Below, piece by piece: positions 28,590-36,951 of a stretch of DNA of 64,000 nucleotides. Below the pieces are notes generated by a model. It saw only the letters and a list, made by a program, of their open reading frames with translations, was not told where the DNA came from and ran no database searches. The stretch covers positions 2,232,001-2,296,000 of the forward strand of contig NZ_JAPEMB010000001.1 of the NCBI RefSeq assembly GCF_026343125.1. Reading direction: 5' to 3'. The translations under genes were made by a program, and so were the position numbers. Origin of the DNA: Streptomyces sp. NBC_00094 (GTDB lineage Bacteria; Actinomycetota; Actinomycetes; Streptomycetales; Streptomycetaceae). Position 1 is the stretch's first letter; each line of letters opens with the position of its first letter.

Positions 28590-31576
28590 TACGCCCCGTA
28601 GAACAGCTCCTCGACGACGGCCCTGGCCCGGCGGGTGATGCGGCGGTAGTCGTCGACCAGCTCCCCGGCGTGACCGGGGCCGTACCCCAGGTACCGTCCC
28701 ACCGCCGCGAGCTCGCGCGGATCCGAGGGGAAGGTGTCACCGGCCCGGCCACGGACCAGCATCACCGCGTTGCGGACGCGGGTGGCGAGCACCCAGGCCT
28801 CGTCCAGGATCTGCGCCTCGTCCGCCGGGATGAGGTCCGCCGCGTGCGCGGCGGCGAGCGCCTCGCGGGTACGGGTCGTCCGCAGCCCCGGTTCCACCCA
28901 GCCGTGCCGCATCTGGAGGAGCTGGATCGTCCACTCGACGTCGCTCAGGCCGCCGCGCCCCAGCTTGGCGTGGAGCGTCGGGTCGGCGCCGCGCGGCAGC
29001 CGTTCCGACTCCATGCGGGCCTTGAGCCGGCGGATCTCGCGGACCGCGTCCTCGCCCAGACCCTCGGCGGGATAGCGCAGCGGGTCGACGAGTTCGATGA
29101 ACCGGTCCGCCAGCTCCCGATCGCCCGCCATGGGCTCGGCGCGGAGCAGGGCCTGGCTCTCCCAGACGAGCGACCAGCGGCGGTAGTAGGCCTCGTACGA
29201 CTTCAGGGTGCGGACCAGGGGGCCGCTCTTGCCCTCCGGCCTGAGGTCCGCGTCGATCAGCAGCGGCGGGTCGGCCGTCGGCAGCTGGAGGAGTCGACGC
29301 ATCTCGGCGACGACCTGGTTCGCGGCCCTCGACGCCTCCTGGTCGTCGACGCCCTCGCGCGGCTCGTGGACGAACAGCACGTCGGCGTCGGAGCCGTACC
29401 CCAGCTCGTGTCCGCCGAAGCGGCCCACGCCGATGACCGCGAAGCGGGTCGGGAGCGTGTCGCCCCACCCGGCGCGCACGACGGCCCGCAGGGCGCCGGC
29501 GATCGTCGCCGCGTTGAGGTCGGTGACGGCCTCCCCCACCCGGTCGACCAGCGCGCCGGGGTCGGGCTCGCGGGGGTTGTCCTCGGTGCCGTACGAGCCG
29601 ATGAGATCGGCCGCGGCGGTACGGAACAGCTCCCTGCGGCGCACCCCGCGGGCCGCCGCGACGGCCTGCTCGGCGTCGTCCGCGCGGCCCACCGCCGCCA
29701 GGACCTCCTGCTCCAGGTGGTCCCGGCCGCGCGGCTTCAGCCCCTCCGGGTCGCCGAGGATCGCGACCGCCTCGGGGGCGCGGAGCAGCAGGTCGGGGGC
29801 GAGGCGTCCGGCGGAGAGCACCCGGGCGAGGTTCTCGGCGGCGGCGCCCTCGTCGCGGAGGAGGCGGAGGTACCAGGGGGTCTTGCCGAGCGCGTCCGAG
29901 ACCTTGCGGAAGCCGAGGAGGCCGGCGTCCGGGTCGGCCGAGTCGGCGAACCAGCCGAGCAGCACCGGGAGCAGCGTCCGCTGGATCGCGGCCTTGCGGC
30001 TCACCCCGGCGGAGAGCGCCTCCAGGTGGCGCAGGGCGGCGACGGGGTCCTGGTAGCCGAGGGCTTCGAGGCGCTGGCCGGCCGCCTTCGGGCTGAGCCG
30101 GATCTCACCGGGCGCGAGCTGGGCGACCGCGTCGAGCAGCGGCCGGTAGAAGAGCTTCTCGTGCAGCCGGCGGACGACGGCGGCGTGCCGCTTCCACTCC
30201 TTGTTGAGCGCGGTGACCGGGTCGGTGCGCAGGCCGAGGGAACGGCCGAGGCGGCGCAGGTCGGCCTCGTCCTCGGGGACGAGGTGGGTGCGGCGCAGCC
30301 GGTACAGCTGGATGCGGTGCTCCATGGCGCGCAGGAAGCGGTACGCGTCGTCGAGCTGGGCCGCGTCGGCCCGGCCGACGTAGCCGCCGGCGGCGAGGGC
30401 GGCGAGCGCGTCCAGCGTCGTACCGCTGTGCAGGCCGGCGTCGCTGCGCCCGTGCACGAGCTGGAGGAGCTGGACGGCGAACTCGACGTCCCGCAGTCCG
30501 CCGGGGCCGAGCTTGAGCTCGCGCTCGACCTGGGCGGCGGGGATGTTGTCGACGACCCGGCGGCGCATCTTCTGCACGTCGGGGACGAAGTTCTCGCGCT
30601 CCGCGGCCTGCCAGACGAGCGGCGAGACGGCGTCGATGTACTGCGCGCCGAGTTCCGGGTCGCCCGCGACCGCGCGCGCCTTCAGGAGGGCCTGGAACTC
30701 CCAGGTCTTCGCCCAGCGCTGGTAGTAGGCGAGGTGGGAGGAGAGGGTGCGGACGAGGGGGCCGTTGCGGCCCTCGGGGCGGAGGTTGGCGTCGACCGGC
30801 CAGATCGTGCCCTCGATGTTGGTCTCGGAGCAGATCCGCATGAGGTGCGAGGCGAGCCGGGTCGCCGCCTGGAGCGCCTTCCCCTCGTCGGCGCCCTCGA
30901 CGGGTTCGCCGACGAAGATCACGTCCACGTCGGAGACGTAGTTGAGCTCGTGGCCGCCGCACTTGCCCATCGCGATCACGGCGAGCCGGCACTGGGCGGC
31001 GTCGGCGGGCTCGGAGGTACGGGCGATGGCGAGGGCGGCGCGCAGGGTCGCCGTCGCCAGGTCGGCGAGCTCGGCGGCGGTCTGGGCCACGTCGGTGGTG
31101 CCGCACACGTCACGGGCCGCTATGGCGAGCAGGCAGCGGCGGTAGGCGACCCGCAGCGAGACGGCGTCGGTGGCCTCGGCGAGCCCCCGCTCGAACTCGG
31201 CGACCCCGGGGTGCAGGTCCGCCGCCTCGTACGTGACGAGGGTCTCCCAGTCGCGATGGTGCCGGGCCAGGTGGTCGGCGAGCGCCTCGGAGGCGCCGAG
31301 CACCCCGAGGAGCCGGTCCCGGAAGGGCTTGGCGGAGAGGAGGGTGGCGGTGAGGGTCTGCCGCTCGGTCTCCGGCTGGGCCTCGACCAGGCGGACCAGG
31401 CCGCGGAGGGCGAGGTCCGGGTCGGCGGTGGCGCCGAGGGCGTCGAGGAGGACGGCGTCGTCGCGGAGGGTGGCGAGCTCGGGCACGTCGAGCAGCCGCT
31501 CGGCTCCCGAGGGATCGGTGAACCCGTGCCGCAGCAGTCGTGAGAACGTACTGCTCCTGCGTCCCGGCACCGTCAT
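28589..31576 (-). CDS. glnE: Bifunctional glutamine synthetase adenylyltransferase/deadenylylase
   Basis: A 995-residue cytoplasmic regulator that adds AMP to, and removes it from, the GSI tyrosine according to nitrogen status. Two nucleotidyltransferase modules are visible, each with the Gly-x-Ser-Asp-x-Asp type site: GGHELNYVSDVDVIFVGEP (N-half, deadenylylase) and GGHELGYGSDADVLFVHEP (C-half, adenylylase). Each is followed by a GlnD-PII-UTase-like helical domain (LGPGGLRDVEFAVQLLQL and LGRGGLSDVEWTIQLLQM). Start is ATG 31576, with GGAGGGAG upstream; an in-frame ATG at 31603 is less likely. glnA itself is outside the window. Confidence 0.96.
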   Translation of the reverse strand: MTVPGRRSSTFSRLLRHGFTDPSGAERLLDVPELATLRDDAVLLDALGATADPDLALRGLVRLVEAQPETERQTLTATLLSAKPFRDRLLGVLGASEALADHLARHHRDWETLVTYEAADLHPGVAEFERGLAEATDAVSLRVAYRRCLLAIAARDVCGTTDVAQTAAELADLATATLRAALAIARTSEPADAAQCRLAVIAMGKCGGHELNYVSDVDVIFVGEPVEGADEGKALQAATRLASHLMRICSETNIEGTIWPVDANLRPEGRNGPLVRTLSSHLAYYQRWAKTWEFQALLKARAVAGDPELGAQYIDAVSPLVWQAAERENFVPDVQKMRRRVVDNIPAAQVERELKLGPGGLRDVEFAVQLLQLVHGRSDAGLHSGTTLDALAALAAGGYVGRADAAQLDDAYRFLRAMEHRIQLYRLRRTHLVPEDEADLRRLGRSLGLRTDPVTALNKEWKRHAAVVRRLHEKLFYRPLLDAVAQLAPGEIRLSPKAAGQRLEALGYQDPVAALRHLEALSAGVSRKAAIQRTLLPVLLGWFADSADPDAGLLGFRKVSDALGKTPWYLRLLRDEGAAAENLARVLSAGRLAPDLLLRAPEAVAILGDPEGLKPRGRDHLEQEVLAAVGRADDAEQAVAAARGVRRRELFRTAAADLIGSYGTEDNPREPDPGALVDRVGEAVTDLNAATIAGALRAVVRAGWGDTLPTRFAVIGVGRFGGHELGYGSDADVLFVHEPREGVDDQEASRAANQVVAEMRRLLQLPTADPPLLIDADLRPEGKSGPLVRTLKSYEAYYRRWSLVWESQALLRAEPMAGDRELADRFIELVDPLRYPAEGLGEDAVREIRRLKARMESERLPRGADPTLHAKLGRGGLSDVEWTIQLLQMRHGWVEPGLRTTRTREALAAAHAADLIPADEAQILDEAWVLATRVRNAVMLVRGRAGDTFPSDPRELAAVGRYLGYGPGHAGELVDDYRRITRRARAVVEELFYGA

Positions 31577-31859
31577 CCGACCGCTCCCTCCAGGCTGGTC
31601 CACCCCGGGCCTCCCAGAGCCGGACCAGGGAGATCGAGCCTATCCGGAGTGCGGGGCGCGGGTGTTCAGGCCTTCGGATCGAAGCGGATCACACGTGATG
31701 TCTCGCACATTGATCCCTTTTCGGGGCCGATAAACCGTATTTCTTGAAAGTCCGTCTTGTTGTCCGTGCCCTCGCACGCCCGTCCGTCCGCCCGCACGGC
31801 CCGTCCGTCCTTCTCCTGACCTCCGTCCGTCGTCCCTCCGTGAAAGCGCGCCCTCACCG
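31577..31859. other. Divergent glnE / PIG-L gap with CCGTCCGT pyrimidine tracts
   Basis: This 283-base gap separates glnE from the PIG-L gene. Bases ~31770-31850 of the plus strand are nearly all pyrimidines with repeated CCGTCCGT and CCGTCCG words. No ORF is credible. Both promoters should be here, but I cannot place them with confidence. Confidence 0.5.
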
Positions 31860-34052
31860 ATGCCCGTCCGTCTTCCCCGCCGCCCCGCCGCCCCCTCCCG
31901 CCGCAGGGTCGTCTCGACGGCGGTGACGGCCGTCCTGGTCGGCGGCACCTTCGCCGGGCTGCTGTCGGTGACGACGGCGCCACAGGCCCCGGCGGCGACT
32001 CCGGTGCGGAAGCCGGCGCCCTCGGGGACGCCGTCGAAGGCGCCCGCGGTCGAGCCGCCGAGCGCCGACGCCCCCGGGGCGTCCGTGGTGCAGATCGTGG
32101 CGCACCCGGACGACGACCTGTTCTTCATGAACCCGGACATCTCCCAGTCCATACGCTCCGGCGACCCCCTGACCTCCGTCTACCTCACCTCCGGCGAGTC
32201 GGACGGCGTCAACGCCCGCCCGCGCGACGCCGCGGGCGCCGAGCCCGACAAGGCGGGGTACGCCGAGGCCCGGCAGAACGGCATCCGCGCCGCGTACGCC
32301 GAGATGGCCACCGGCAGCCGCACCAGCCCCTGGGACCGGGTCGCGATCCCCACGGCGGGCGGCGCGACCGCCGAGATGGACACCTTGCGGGCGAAGCCCC
32401 AGGTGAAGCTGGTGTGGCTGCAGATACGCGAGGCCGGGTCGACCACCGGCGACCGCCCCGAGAGCCTGAACGGCCTGTGGCACGGCCGGATCTCCGCGCT
32501 CGCCTCCCAGCGCGCCGCCGGCACCCCGGTCGCGGCGGACTTCACGTACACCAAGGACCAGGTCGTCGCGACGGTCGCCGGGCTCCTGGAGCGCTTCCGG
32601 CCGACCTTCGTACGGATGCAGGACCCGACCCCCGGCACGTACCCGGACACGGGACACGTCCGGGACCATCAGGACCACCTGTACGGGGCGCGGTTCACCC
32701 AGGCCGCGCTCGCCCGGTACGCGGCCGTCCCCGGACACCCGCACGTCGGCGTGCAGAACTACCTCGGGTACCCGACCAGCGTCCTGCCGCACACGCTCGA
32801 CCCCGAGACGGCGGACGCGAAGCTGAAGACCCTCAAGACGTACGCGTGGCTGGACGGGGTCAACGACTGCGGGACCGCCGCGGGCTGCGGCGACCTGAAG
32901 GTGGCCGCACGGCCCGCCGGCCGGGGCTGGACGCAGACCGTCCGGTACGCCCGGGGCACCTCCACCTCCTGGGTACAGCGCGACCGCGACGGCGGGCTGC
33001 ACGCCTTCTCCGTCCTCGACGGGCGCCTCGCGACCTGGCGGCAGGCGCCGGGCTCGACGGCCTGGCGGGGGCCGGTGCTGCTGCCCGGCGGCGGCCTGGA
33101 CAGCGGCGTCACCTCCGCCCTCCTCCCGGACGGCCGGATCGCGGTCTTCGGCACCCGGACGACGCTCGACGGCGGCCCCTCGGCCTACCGGCGCGAGGTG
33201 GTGAGCACCGAGCAGTCGGCGACGGACGGCTCCTTCGGTCCGTGGCGCTCGCTCGGCACGCCCGAGCGGGACGACGCCGGGGGCACCTCCGACATCAGCG
33301 CGCCCGCCGTGACCGTCGGCCTCGACGGGCGCGCGACGCTGGTCCTGCGGGACAGCGCGCACCGGCTCGCGGCGCGCGAGCAGCGGGCGGACGGCGACTG
33401 GGGGCCGTGGCGGACGCTGGGCGGCGCGGACGTGTACGGCGACCCGGTGGCGGCGACGGACGCGACGGGCCGCGGGTACGTCTTCGCGAGCACCCCGGAC
33501 ACCGTTCTGGCGTGGGCGGCGCAGCGTCCCGGCGGCCCGCTGACGGGTCCGGAGCGGACGGGGCTGCCGCCGACGACGCTGGCGCTGAGCGCGAGCCCGG
33601 CGCCGGGCGGCGAGGGCGTACGGCTCTGGTTCCGCAAGCCGGCCTCGGGCGACCTGCGGAACGTCGACTTCTCGGGCTCGGGTCTGGTCTCGCCGATGCG
33701 GGAGCTGGCCGGCGGTGTGGCGGGCTTCGGCCCGGTGAGCGGACCGGCCGGCGGGTCCGGCGGCGGTTCGGCGGGCGGGTCCACGGGCGCGTCCACGGGC
33801 AGGTCTGCGGACAGGTCCACGGGCAGGTCCGCGGGCAGGTCCGCGGACAGTGCCTCGGCCGGCGGCGAGGGCCTGCTCGCGGTCCGCTCCCGTACCGGCG
33901 TCCTGGCGACGGCCCCACTGGGGCGGGGCGGGACGCGACCGGTGTGGACCCTGGAGAGCTTCCTCTTCTCCGGAGCGCCGGACGCGGGCACGGACGGGGT
34001 CGCGGCGATCGGGCTGGACGGCCGACTGCACTGGACGCCCGCGCACCGATGA
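31860..34052 (+). CDS. Secreted PIG-L family deacetylase with C-terminal propeller-like domain
   Basis: A 730-residue exported protein. A Tat- or Sec-like signal (SRRRVVSTAVTAVLVGGTFAG) and a Pro/Ala-rich spacer lead to a PIG-L/LmbE deacetylase: VAHPDDDLFFMNPD (metal-binding AHPDD, ~83-96), YLTSGESDGVN and DTGHVRDHQDHLYGAR (second metal motif). In the family zinc-dependent removal of N-acetyl from a sugar is typical. The C-terminal ~400 residues repeat Trp/Gly-rich blades (WVQRDRDGGLHAFSVLDGRL, GDWGPWRTLGGADVY), probably a beta-propeller for binding. Near residue 640 is a GGSTGASTGRSADRSTGRSA stretch from a 12-base repeat. Substrate unknown. Confidence 0.85.
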   Translation: MPVRLPRRPAAPSRRRVVSTAVTAVLVGGTFAGLLSVTTAPQAPAATPVRKPAPSGTPSKAPAVEPPSADAPGASVVQIVAHPDDDLFFMNPDISQSIRSGDPLTSVYLTSGESDGVNARPRDAAGAEPDKAGYAEARQNGIRAAYAEMATGSRTSPWDRVAIPTAGGATAEMDTLRAKPQVKLVWLQIREAGSTTGDRPESLNGLWHGRISALASQRAAGTPVAADFTYTKDQVVATVAGLLERFRPTFVRMQDPTPGTYPDTGHVRDHQDHLYGARFTQAALARYAAVPGHPHVGVQNYLGYPTSVLPHTLDPETADAKLKTLKTYAWLDGVNDCGTAAGCGDLKVAARPAGRGWTQTVRYARGTSTSWVQRDRDGGLHAFSVLDGRLATWRQAPGSTAWRGPVLLPGGGLDSGVTSALLPDGRIAVFGTRTTLDGGPSAYRREVVSTEQSATDGSFGPWRSLGTPERDDAGGTSDISAPAVTVGLDGRATLVLRDSAHRLAAREQRADGDWGPWRTLGGADVYGDPVAATDATGRGYVFASTPDTVLAWAAQRPGGPLTGPERTGLPPTTLALSASPAPGGEGVRLWFRKPASGDLRNVDFSGSGLVSPMRELAGGVAGFGPVSGPAGGSGGGSAGGSTGASTGRSADRSTGRSAGRSADSASAGGEGLLAVRSRTGVLATAPLGRGGTRPVWTLESFLFSGAPDAGTDGVAAIGLDGRLHWTPAHR
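33770..33852 (+). repeat. 12-bp imperfect tandem repeat inside the PIG-L gene
   Basis: Words like GGGTCCACGGGC, GCGTCCACGGGC, AGGTCTGCGGAC and AGGTCCGCGGGC follow one another about seven times, encoding Gly/Ser/Thr/Arg tetrapeptides (STGR, SADR, SAGR). It forms a flexible insert within the propeller-like domain and is prone to length change. Confidence 0.75.
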
Positions 34053-34053
34053 G

Positions 34054-34206
34054 TTCGGCCCGGAATGGCGGTTCGAGGTGCGGGACGGGGTGTTCGTAGG
34101 CGACGGTGGTACGGCCCTGGTGTTCGCGGTCGCGCCCCGTACGGTCTTCGGCTTCGCCACGGGCGAGCCGTCCGGCCGGACCCACCGGCGTTCCCGAGGA
34201 CCCTGA
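34054..34206 (+). pseudogene. C-terminal remnant of a PPOX-fold (pyridoxamine oxidase-like) gene
   Basis: The frame from 34054 reads FGPEWRFEVRDGVFVGDGG, then TALVFAVAPRTVFGFATGE, then SGRTHRRSRGP and stop at 34206. The first blocks look like the end of PPOX-class flavin/F420-type oxidoreductases, whose C-terminus is usually a short TRWRF. Here that tail is degenerate, there is no start codon of its own, and the upstream part has been replaced by the PIG-L gene. I read it as a gene remnant abutting the VOC gene. The resemblance is by eye. Confidence 0.45.
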
Positions 34207-34215
34207 GGAGTACGT

Positions 34216-34647
34216 GTGAACTGGACACTGGAAGTCGTCCCCGTCCCCGTCACCGACATGGACCGGGCCAAGAAGTTCTACGGCGAGAAGTGCGGCTTCA
34301 CGATCGACCTGGACAGCGAGGTGGCGCCGGGCGTGCGGATCATCCAGGCGACCCCGCCCGGCTCACGCTGTTCGGTCGCCCTGCTGAGCGGCATGCCGCC
34401 GATGCCTGGCACGAAGGAGATGGCCCCCGGCACCCTGCACGGCCTCCAGGTCTGCGTCACGGACATCGAGGCGGCCAGGACGGAGCTGGTCGACCGGGGG
34501 GTCGACGTCTCGCCCGTGATGCACGTCGGCGCGACGGGCTGGGAGGACGGGAAGGGCGACACCTGGAACTCGTTCATGACCTTCGAGGATCCGGACGGCA
34601 ACGGCTGGGTGGTCCAGGAGGCCCCGTCGGAGCTGTCGGAACGCTGA
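34216..34647 (+). CDS. VOC/glyoxalase-family protein
   Basis: A 143-residue protein with two beta-alpha-beta-beta-beta repeats of the vicinal-oxygen-chelate fold: VVPVPVTDMDRAKKFYGEKC at the start, LQVCVTDIEAARTELVDRGV mid-protein and FMTFEDPDGNGWVVQEAP at the end. Such proteins are metal-dependent lyases, dioxygenases or drug-binding proteins; no specific function can be assigned. GTG 34216 has GAGGAG six bases upstream. Its last 74 bases overlap the 3' end of the convergent GGCT-like gene. Confidence 0.87.
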   Translation: MNWTLEVVPVPVTDMDRAKKFYGEKCGFTIDLDSEVAPGVRIIQATPPGSRCSVALLSGMPPMPGTKEMAPGTLHGLQVCVTDIEAARTELVDRGVDVSPVMHVGATGWEDGKGDTWNSFMTFEDPDGNGWVVQEAPSELSER

Positions 34648-35287
34648 GGGCGGCCACGGCCTCCGGCGTCCAGTGCCCGGCCGCGCCGGGGCAGCCGGCG
34701 AGATAGGCGGCGACCTCGGCGGGCCGCCAGGCCCCGGCCCCGTACAGCCCGGCGGCCACCTGCCGGAGGTACGCGGCGGACGGCGGCCGCAGCCCACCGG
34801 CACCGCCCTCCTCCGGCATCGGCCACGGCGCGGTGAACGTGAGCACCGGCAGACCGTCGATGTCGCCGTCGTCGAGGACACCGGGGCAGACGAGGGTCTC
34901 GTACCGCCCCGGCCCGAACGAGCAGCGCCCGGTGGCGAGCGCCTCGGCCGGATCGAGGTCATCGCCCGGCTCGCGGTACATCTCCTGCGCGGCGATGTCG
35001 GAGAACTGCCCGACGGTCAGCAGATGCGCGACGCCCCAGGCGGTGCCGTCCGCGGCCGGGTCGTAGAAGGCCCGGCCGCCGCCCCACACGGGCGACTCGG
35101 TCGCGAAGTACACCCGCCCGGGCAGCACGAGCGCCACCGACCGCTCGGGCGCACGCGGGTCCCGGCACCCGGGGAACTCCCGCGCGGCCCCGGGCGGCCG
35201 GCCGCCGGCGAGGTAGTACCCGAGGCGCTCGGCACGGGTGTTGGTCCCGTAGGCGGCGTACCAGACACGAGGGGATTCTCCCGACAT
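34574..35287 (-). CDS. GGCT-fold-like protein (often auto-named 'histone deacetylase')
   Basis: A 237-residue protein starting MSGESPRVWYAAYGTNTRAERL; the YxxYGxN block is the substrate-loop signature of gamma-glutamylcyclotransferase-like proteins. The following segments (RSVALVLPGRVYFATESPVWGGG, AWGVAHLLTVGQFSDIAAQE) match a Streptomyces family that databases often call histone deacetylase without basis. Catalytic activity is uncertain. The last ~25 residues are Pro/Arg-rich and overlap the end of the convergent VOC gene. Confidence 0.7.
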   Translation of the reverse strand: MSGESPRVWYAAYGTNTRAERLGYYLAGGRPPGAAREFPGCRDPRAPERSVALVLPGRVYFATESPVWGGGRAFYDPAADGTAWGVAHLLTVGQFSDIAAQEMYREPGDDLDPAEALATGRCSFGPGRYETLVCPGVLDDGDIDGLPVLTFTAPWPMPEEGGAGGLRPPSAAYLRQVAAGLYGAGAWRPAEVAAYLAGCPGAAGHWTPEAVAALSVPTAPTGPPGPPSRCRPDPRRS

Positions 35288-35322
35288 ACCGTCAGACGGT
35301 AGCGGTCAGAACCCCAGGAAGT

Positions 35323-35817
35323 TCAGAACCCGAGGAAGAAGTGGACGAGCTGCTCGTCCTCCGCGACGCGCCGCATCCCCGCGGCCTCCATCACGCGGTG
35401 GGAGGCCGGGTTGTCGAGGTTGGCGTCCCCCTTCAGGCCCTCGGCGCCGGCCTGCCGGGCCAGCTCGACGAGGGCGCGCAGGGCCTCGGAGGCGTACCCC
35501 TTCCCGCGTGCCACGGGCACGAGCCCGTACCCGACCGTCGCGACGCCCAGCTCGTCCGGCGGCCCGTGGAACCCGATCCCGCCGACGGCGGCGCCACTGT
35601 CCAGGAGCCGTATCTGGTAGGCACCGAACACGCCGGGATCGCCCCGCTCCGCCCACCCCCGCAGGAACCCGGTCACCGCGATGACGTCCCCACGCTCGGG
35701 GTACCCCTCGCCCCACCGGTCCCCCGGCTCGGCCTCCCCGGCGGCGATGCGCTCGGCCTCGCCCACGCTCAACGGATGCAACAGGAGCCGCTCGGTGGCG
35801 ACGGAGGGGATCTTCAC
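35323..35817 (-). CDS. GNAT-family acetyltransferase (RimJ/RimL-like)
   Basis: A ~164-residue acetyltransferase with VATERLLLHPLSVGEAERIA at the N-terminus, YGLVPVARGKGYASEALRAL (acetyl-CoA loop, R-G-K-G-Y-A) and LKGDANLDNPASHRVMEAAGM (motif B). This layout is that of ribosomal-protein-type GNATs acting on N-termini or small molecules. I chose GTG 35817 because the domain begins right after it; ATG at 35856 would add 13 non-conserved residues and has GAGGAACG upstream. Confidence 0.83.
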   Translation of the reverse strand: MKIPSVATERLLLHPLSVGEAERIAAGEAEPGDRWGEGYPERGDVIAVTGFLRGWAERGDPGVFGAYQIRLLDSGAAVGGIGFHGPPDELGVATVGYGLVPVARGKGYASEALRALVELARQAGAEGLKGDANLDNPASHRVMEAAGMRRVAEDEQLVHFFLGF

Positions 35818-35898
35818 GGAGGCAGTGTGAGTGGCCCTTTGCCCCCCGGGCAACACATTTCCGACGGGTCGTTCCTCGACCCACGCGTCGCACGCCCT

Positions 35899-36705
35899 CT
35901 AGAGACGGAGGAGCCACCAGACGCCTCCTGCGATGAGGAGCACGGATACCGACACGGCCGCCGGCCAGAGGAATCCGGTGCGTCGCCGTCCCGTCGTCCC
36001 GGCGGAGGCCGAGCCTCCGGGGGACTGCGGCCAGGGCGCGTCCGCCCCCGGGCTCCCACCGACGCTCTCGCCCACGGGCCCACCCACGAGCGGTCCCGAG
36101 GGCGGGCCCAGGGGCTGCTCGGCCCTTTCGACGTCGGGGGGCTCCCCGGCCTCCCATTCGCCCGAGGTCTCCGGGTCGCCGACGCCCTGCCGGGCGCGTC
36201 GCAGGACACCGTAGCCTTCGCGGCGCCAACGGATCCCGGTGACGTCCGTGAACTCTACGGCGAGATCGCGCAGCCGGTCGGAGTGCTCGTCCCGGATCTG
36301 CGTGGGTGGCAGAGGGGCGGTGCCCTCGCCGGTGCCGAGAAGGGTCCATGCGCCGATCACCTCACCGCGGAAGGACACACGCACGTCCCGGACCGGCTGG
36401 TTGGACCCGTTCCGAATCACGGCCTTCGGGACGACCCAGCTGTCGTGCAGAGATGACGGCAGGAGCGCGATATGCGCGCTGATCAGGGAGGCCTGATGCC
36501 GCTCTCGTTGTCGCTGGGCGCTCTGTTCCCGCTCGTGCAGCAGCCGCTCCTGCTCCCGATCGCGCTGGAACCTCCGCAGTTCCTCCGCGCGGAGAGCGGA
36601 CTCCTGTCTCCCCTCCCGGACCTTCTGCCGGTGAGCCGCGTAGCTCAGGGTCAATCCCACCAGGCCGGTCAGGAGGCTGAAGACGGCGACAAGGTTCTGC
36701 ACCAT
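35899..36705 (-). CDS. Two-helix membrane protein with coiled coil, unknown function
   Basis: A 268-residue protein of no family I recognise. An N-terminal membrane helix (VQNLVAVFSLLTGLVGLTLSY, ~2-22) is followed by a long Arg/Glu/Gln-rich coiled coil (~25-75), a compact beta-rich region (~80-160, with VPKAVIRNGSNQPVRDVRVSF), a Gly/Pro/Ser-rich linker and a C-terminal membrane helix (FLWPAAVSVSVLLIAGGVWWLL). The folded and coiled parts should share one side. It is single, with no partner gene on its strand. Confidence 0.65.
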   Translation of the reverse strand: MVQNLVAVFSLLTGLVGLTLSYAAHRQKVREGRQESALRAEELRRFQRDREQERLLHEREQSAQRQRERHQASLISAHIALLPSSLHDSWVVPKAVIRNGSNQPVRDVRVSFRGEVIGAWTLLGTGEGTAPLPPTQIRDEHSDRLRDLAVEFTDVTGIRWRREGYGVLRRARQGVGDPETSGEWEAGEPPDVERAEQPLGPPSGPLVGGPVGESVGGSPGADAPWPQSPGGSASAGTTGRRRTGFLWPAAVSVSVLLIAGGVWWLLRL

Positions 36706-36882
36706 GCCCCGACTCTGGTCGACCGGACCGCGTCATGTCAGCGCGCAACACCGGACCGGAGGCAGGCCGCCTCGGAAGTCACCCCTGCCACCGCGTGGAC
36801 GACATGTACGCGGGCCCCGGTTCGACGTCGGACGGCCCGCAGACGGCCCAGGGCGTGTCCGACAGATCGCGGGTGAGACGAC

Positions 36883-36915
36883 TCAGGGCCGGCGGCTGAG
36901 TGCCGTCGGCCCTGA
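36883..36915. terminator. Hairpin downstream of glnA2
   Basis: Arms TCAGGGCCGGCGG (36883-36895) and CCGTCGGCCCTGA (36903-36915) pair over 13 positions with one wobble and a 7-base loop, 37 bases past the glnA2 stop. The remaining gap (36706-36951) shows no gene. Confidence 0.65.
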
Positions 36916-36951
36916 TCGTGGTTTCCGGGCCTTGACCGCTCCGAGCTGGGG

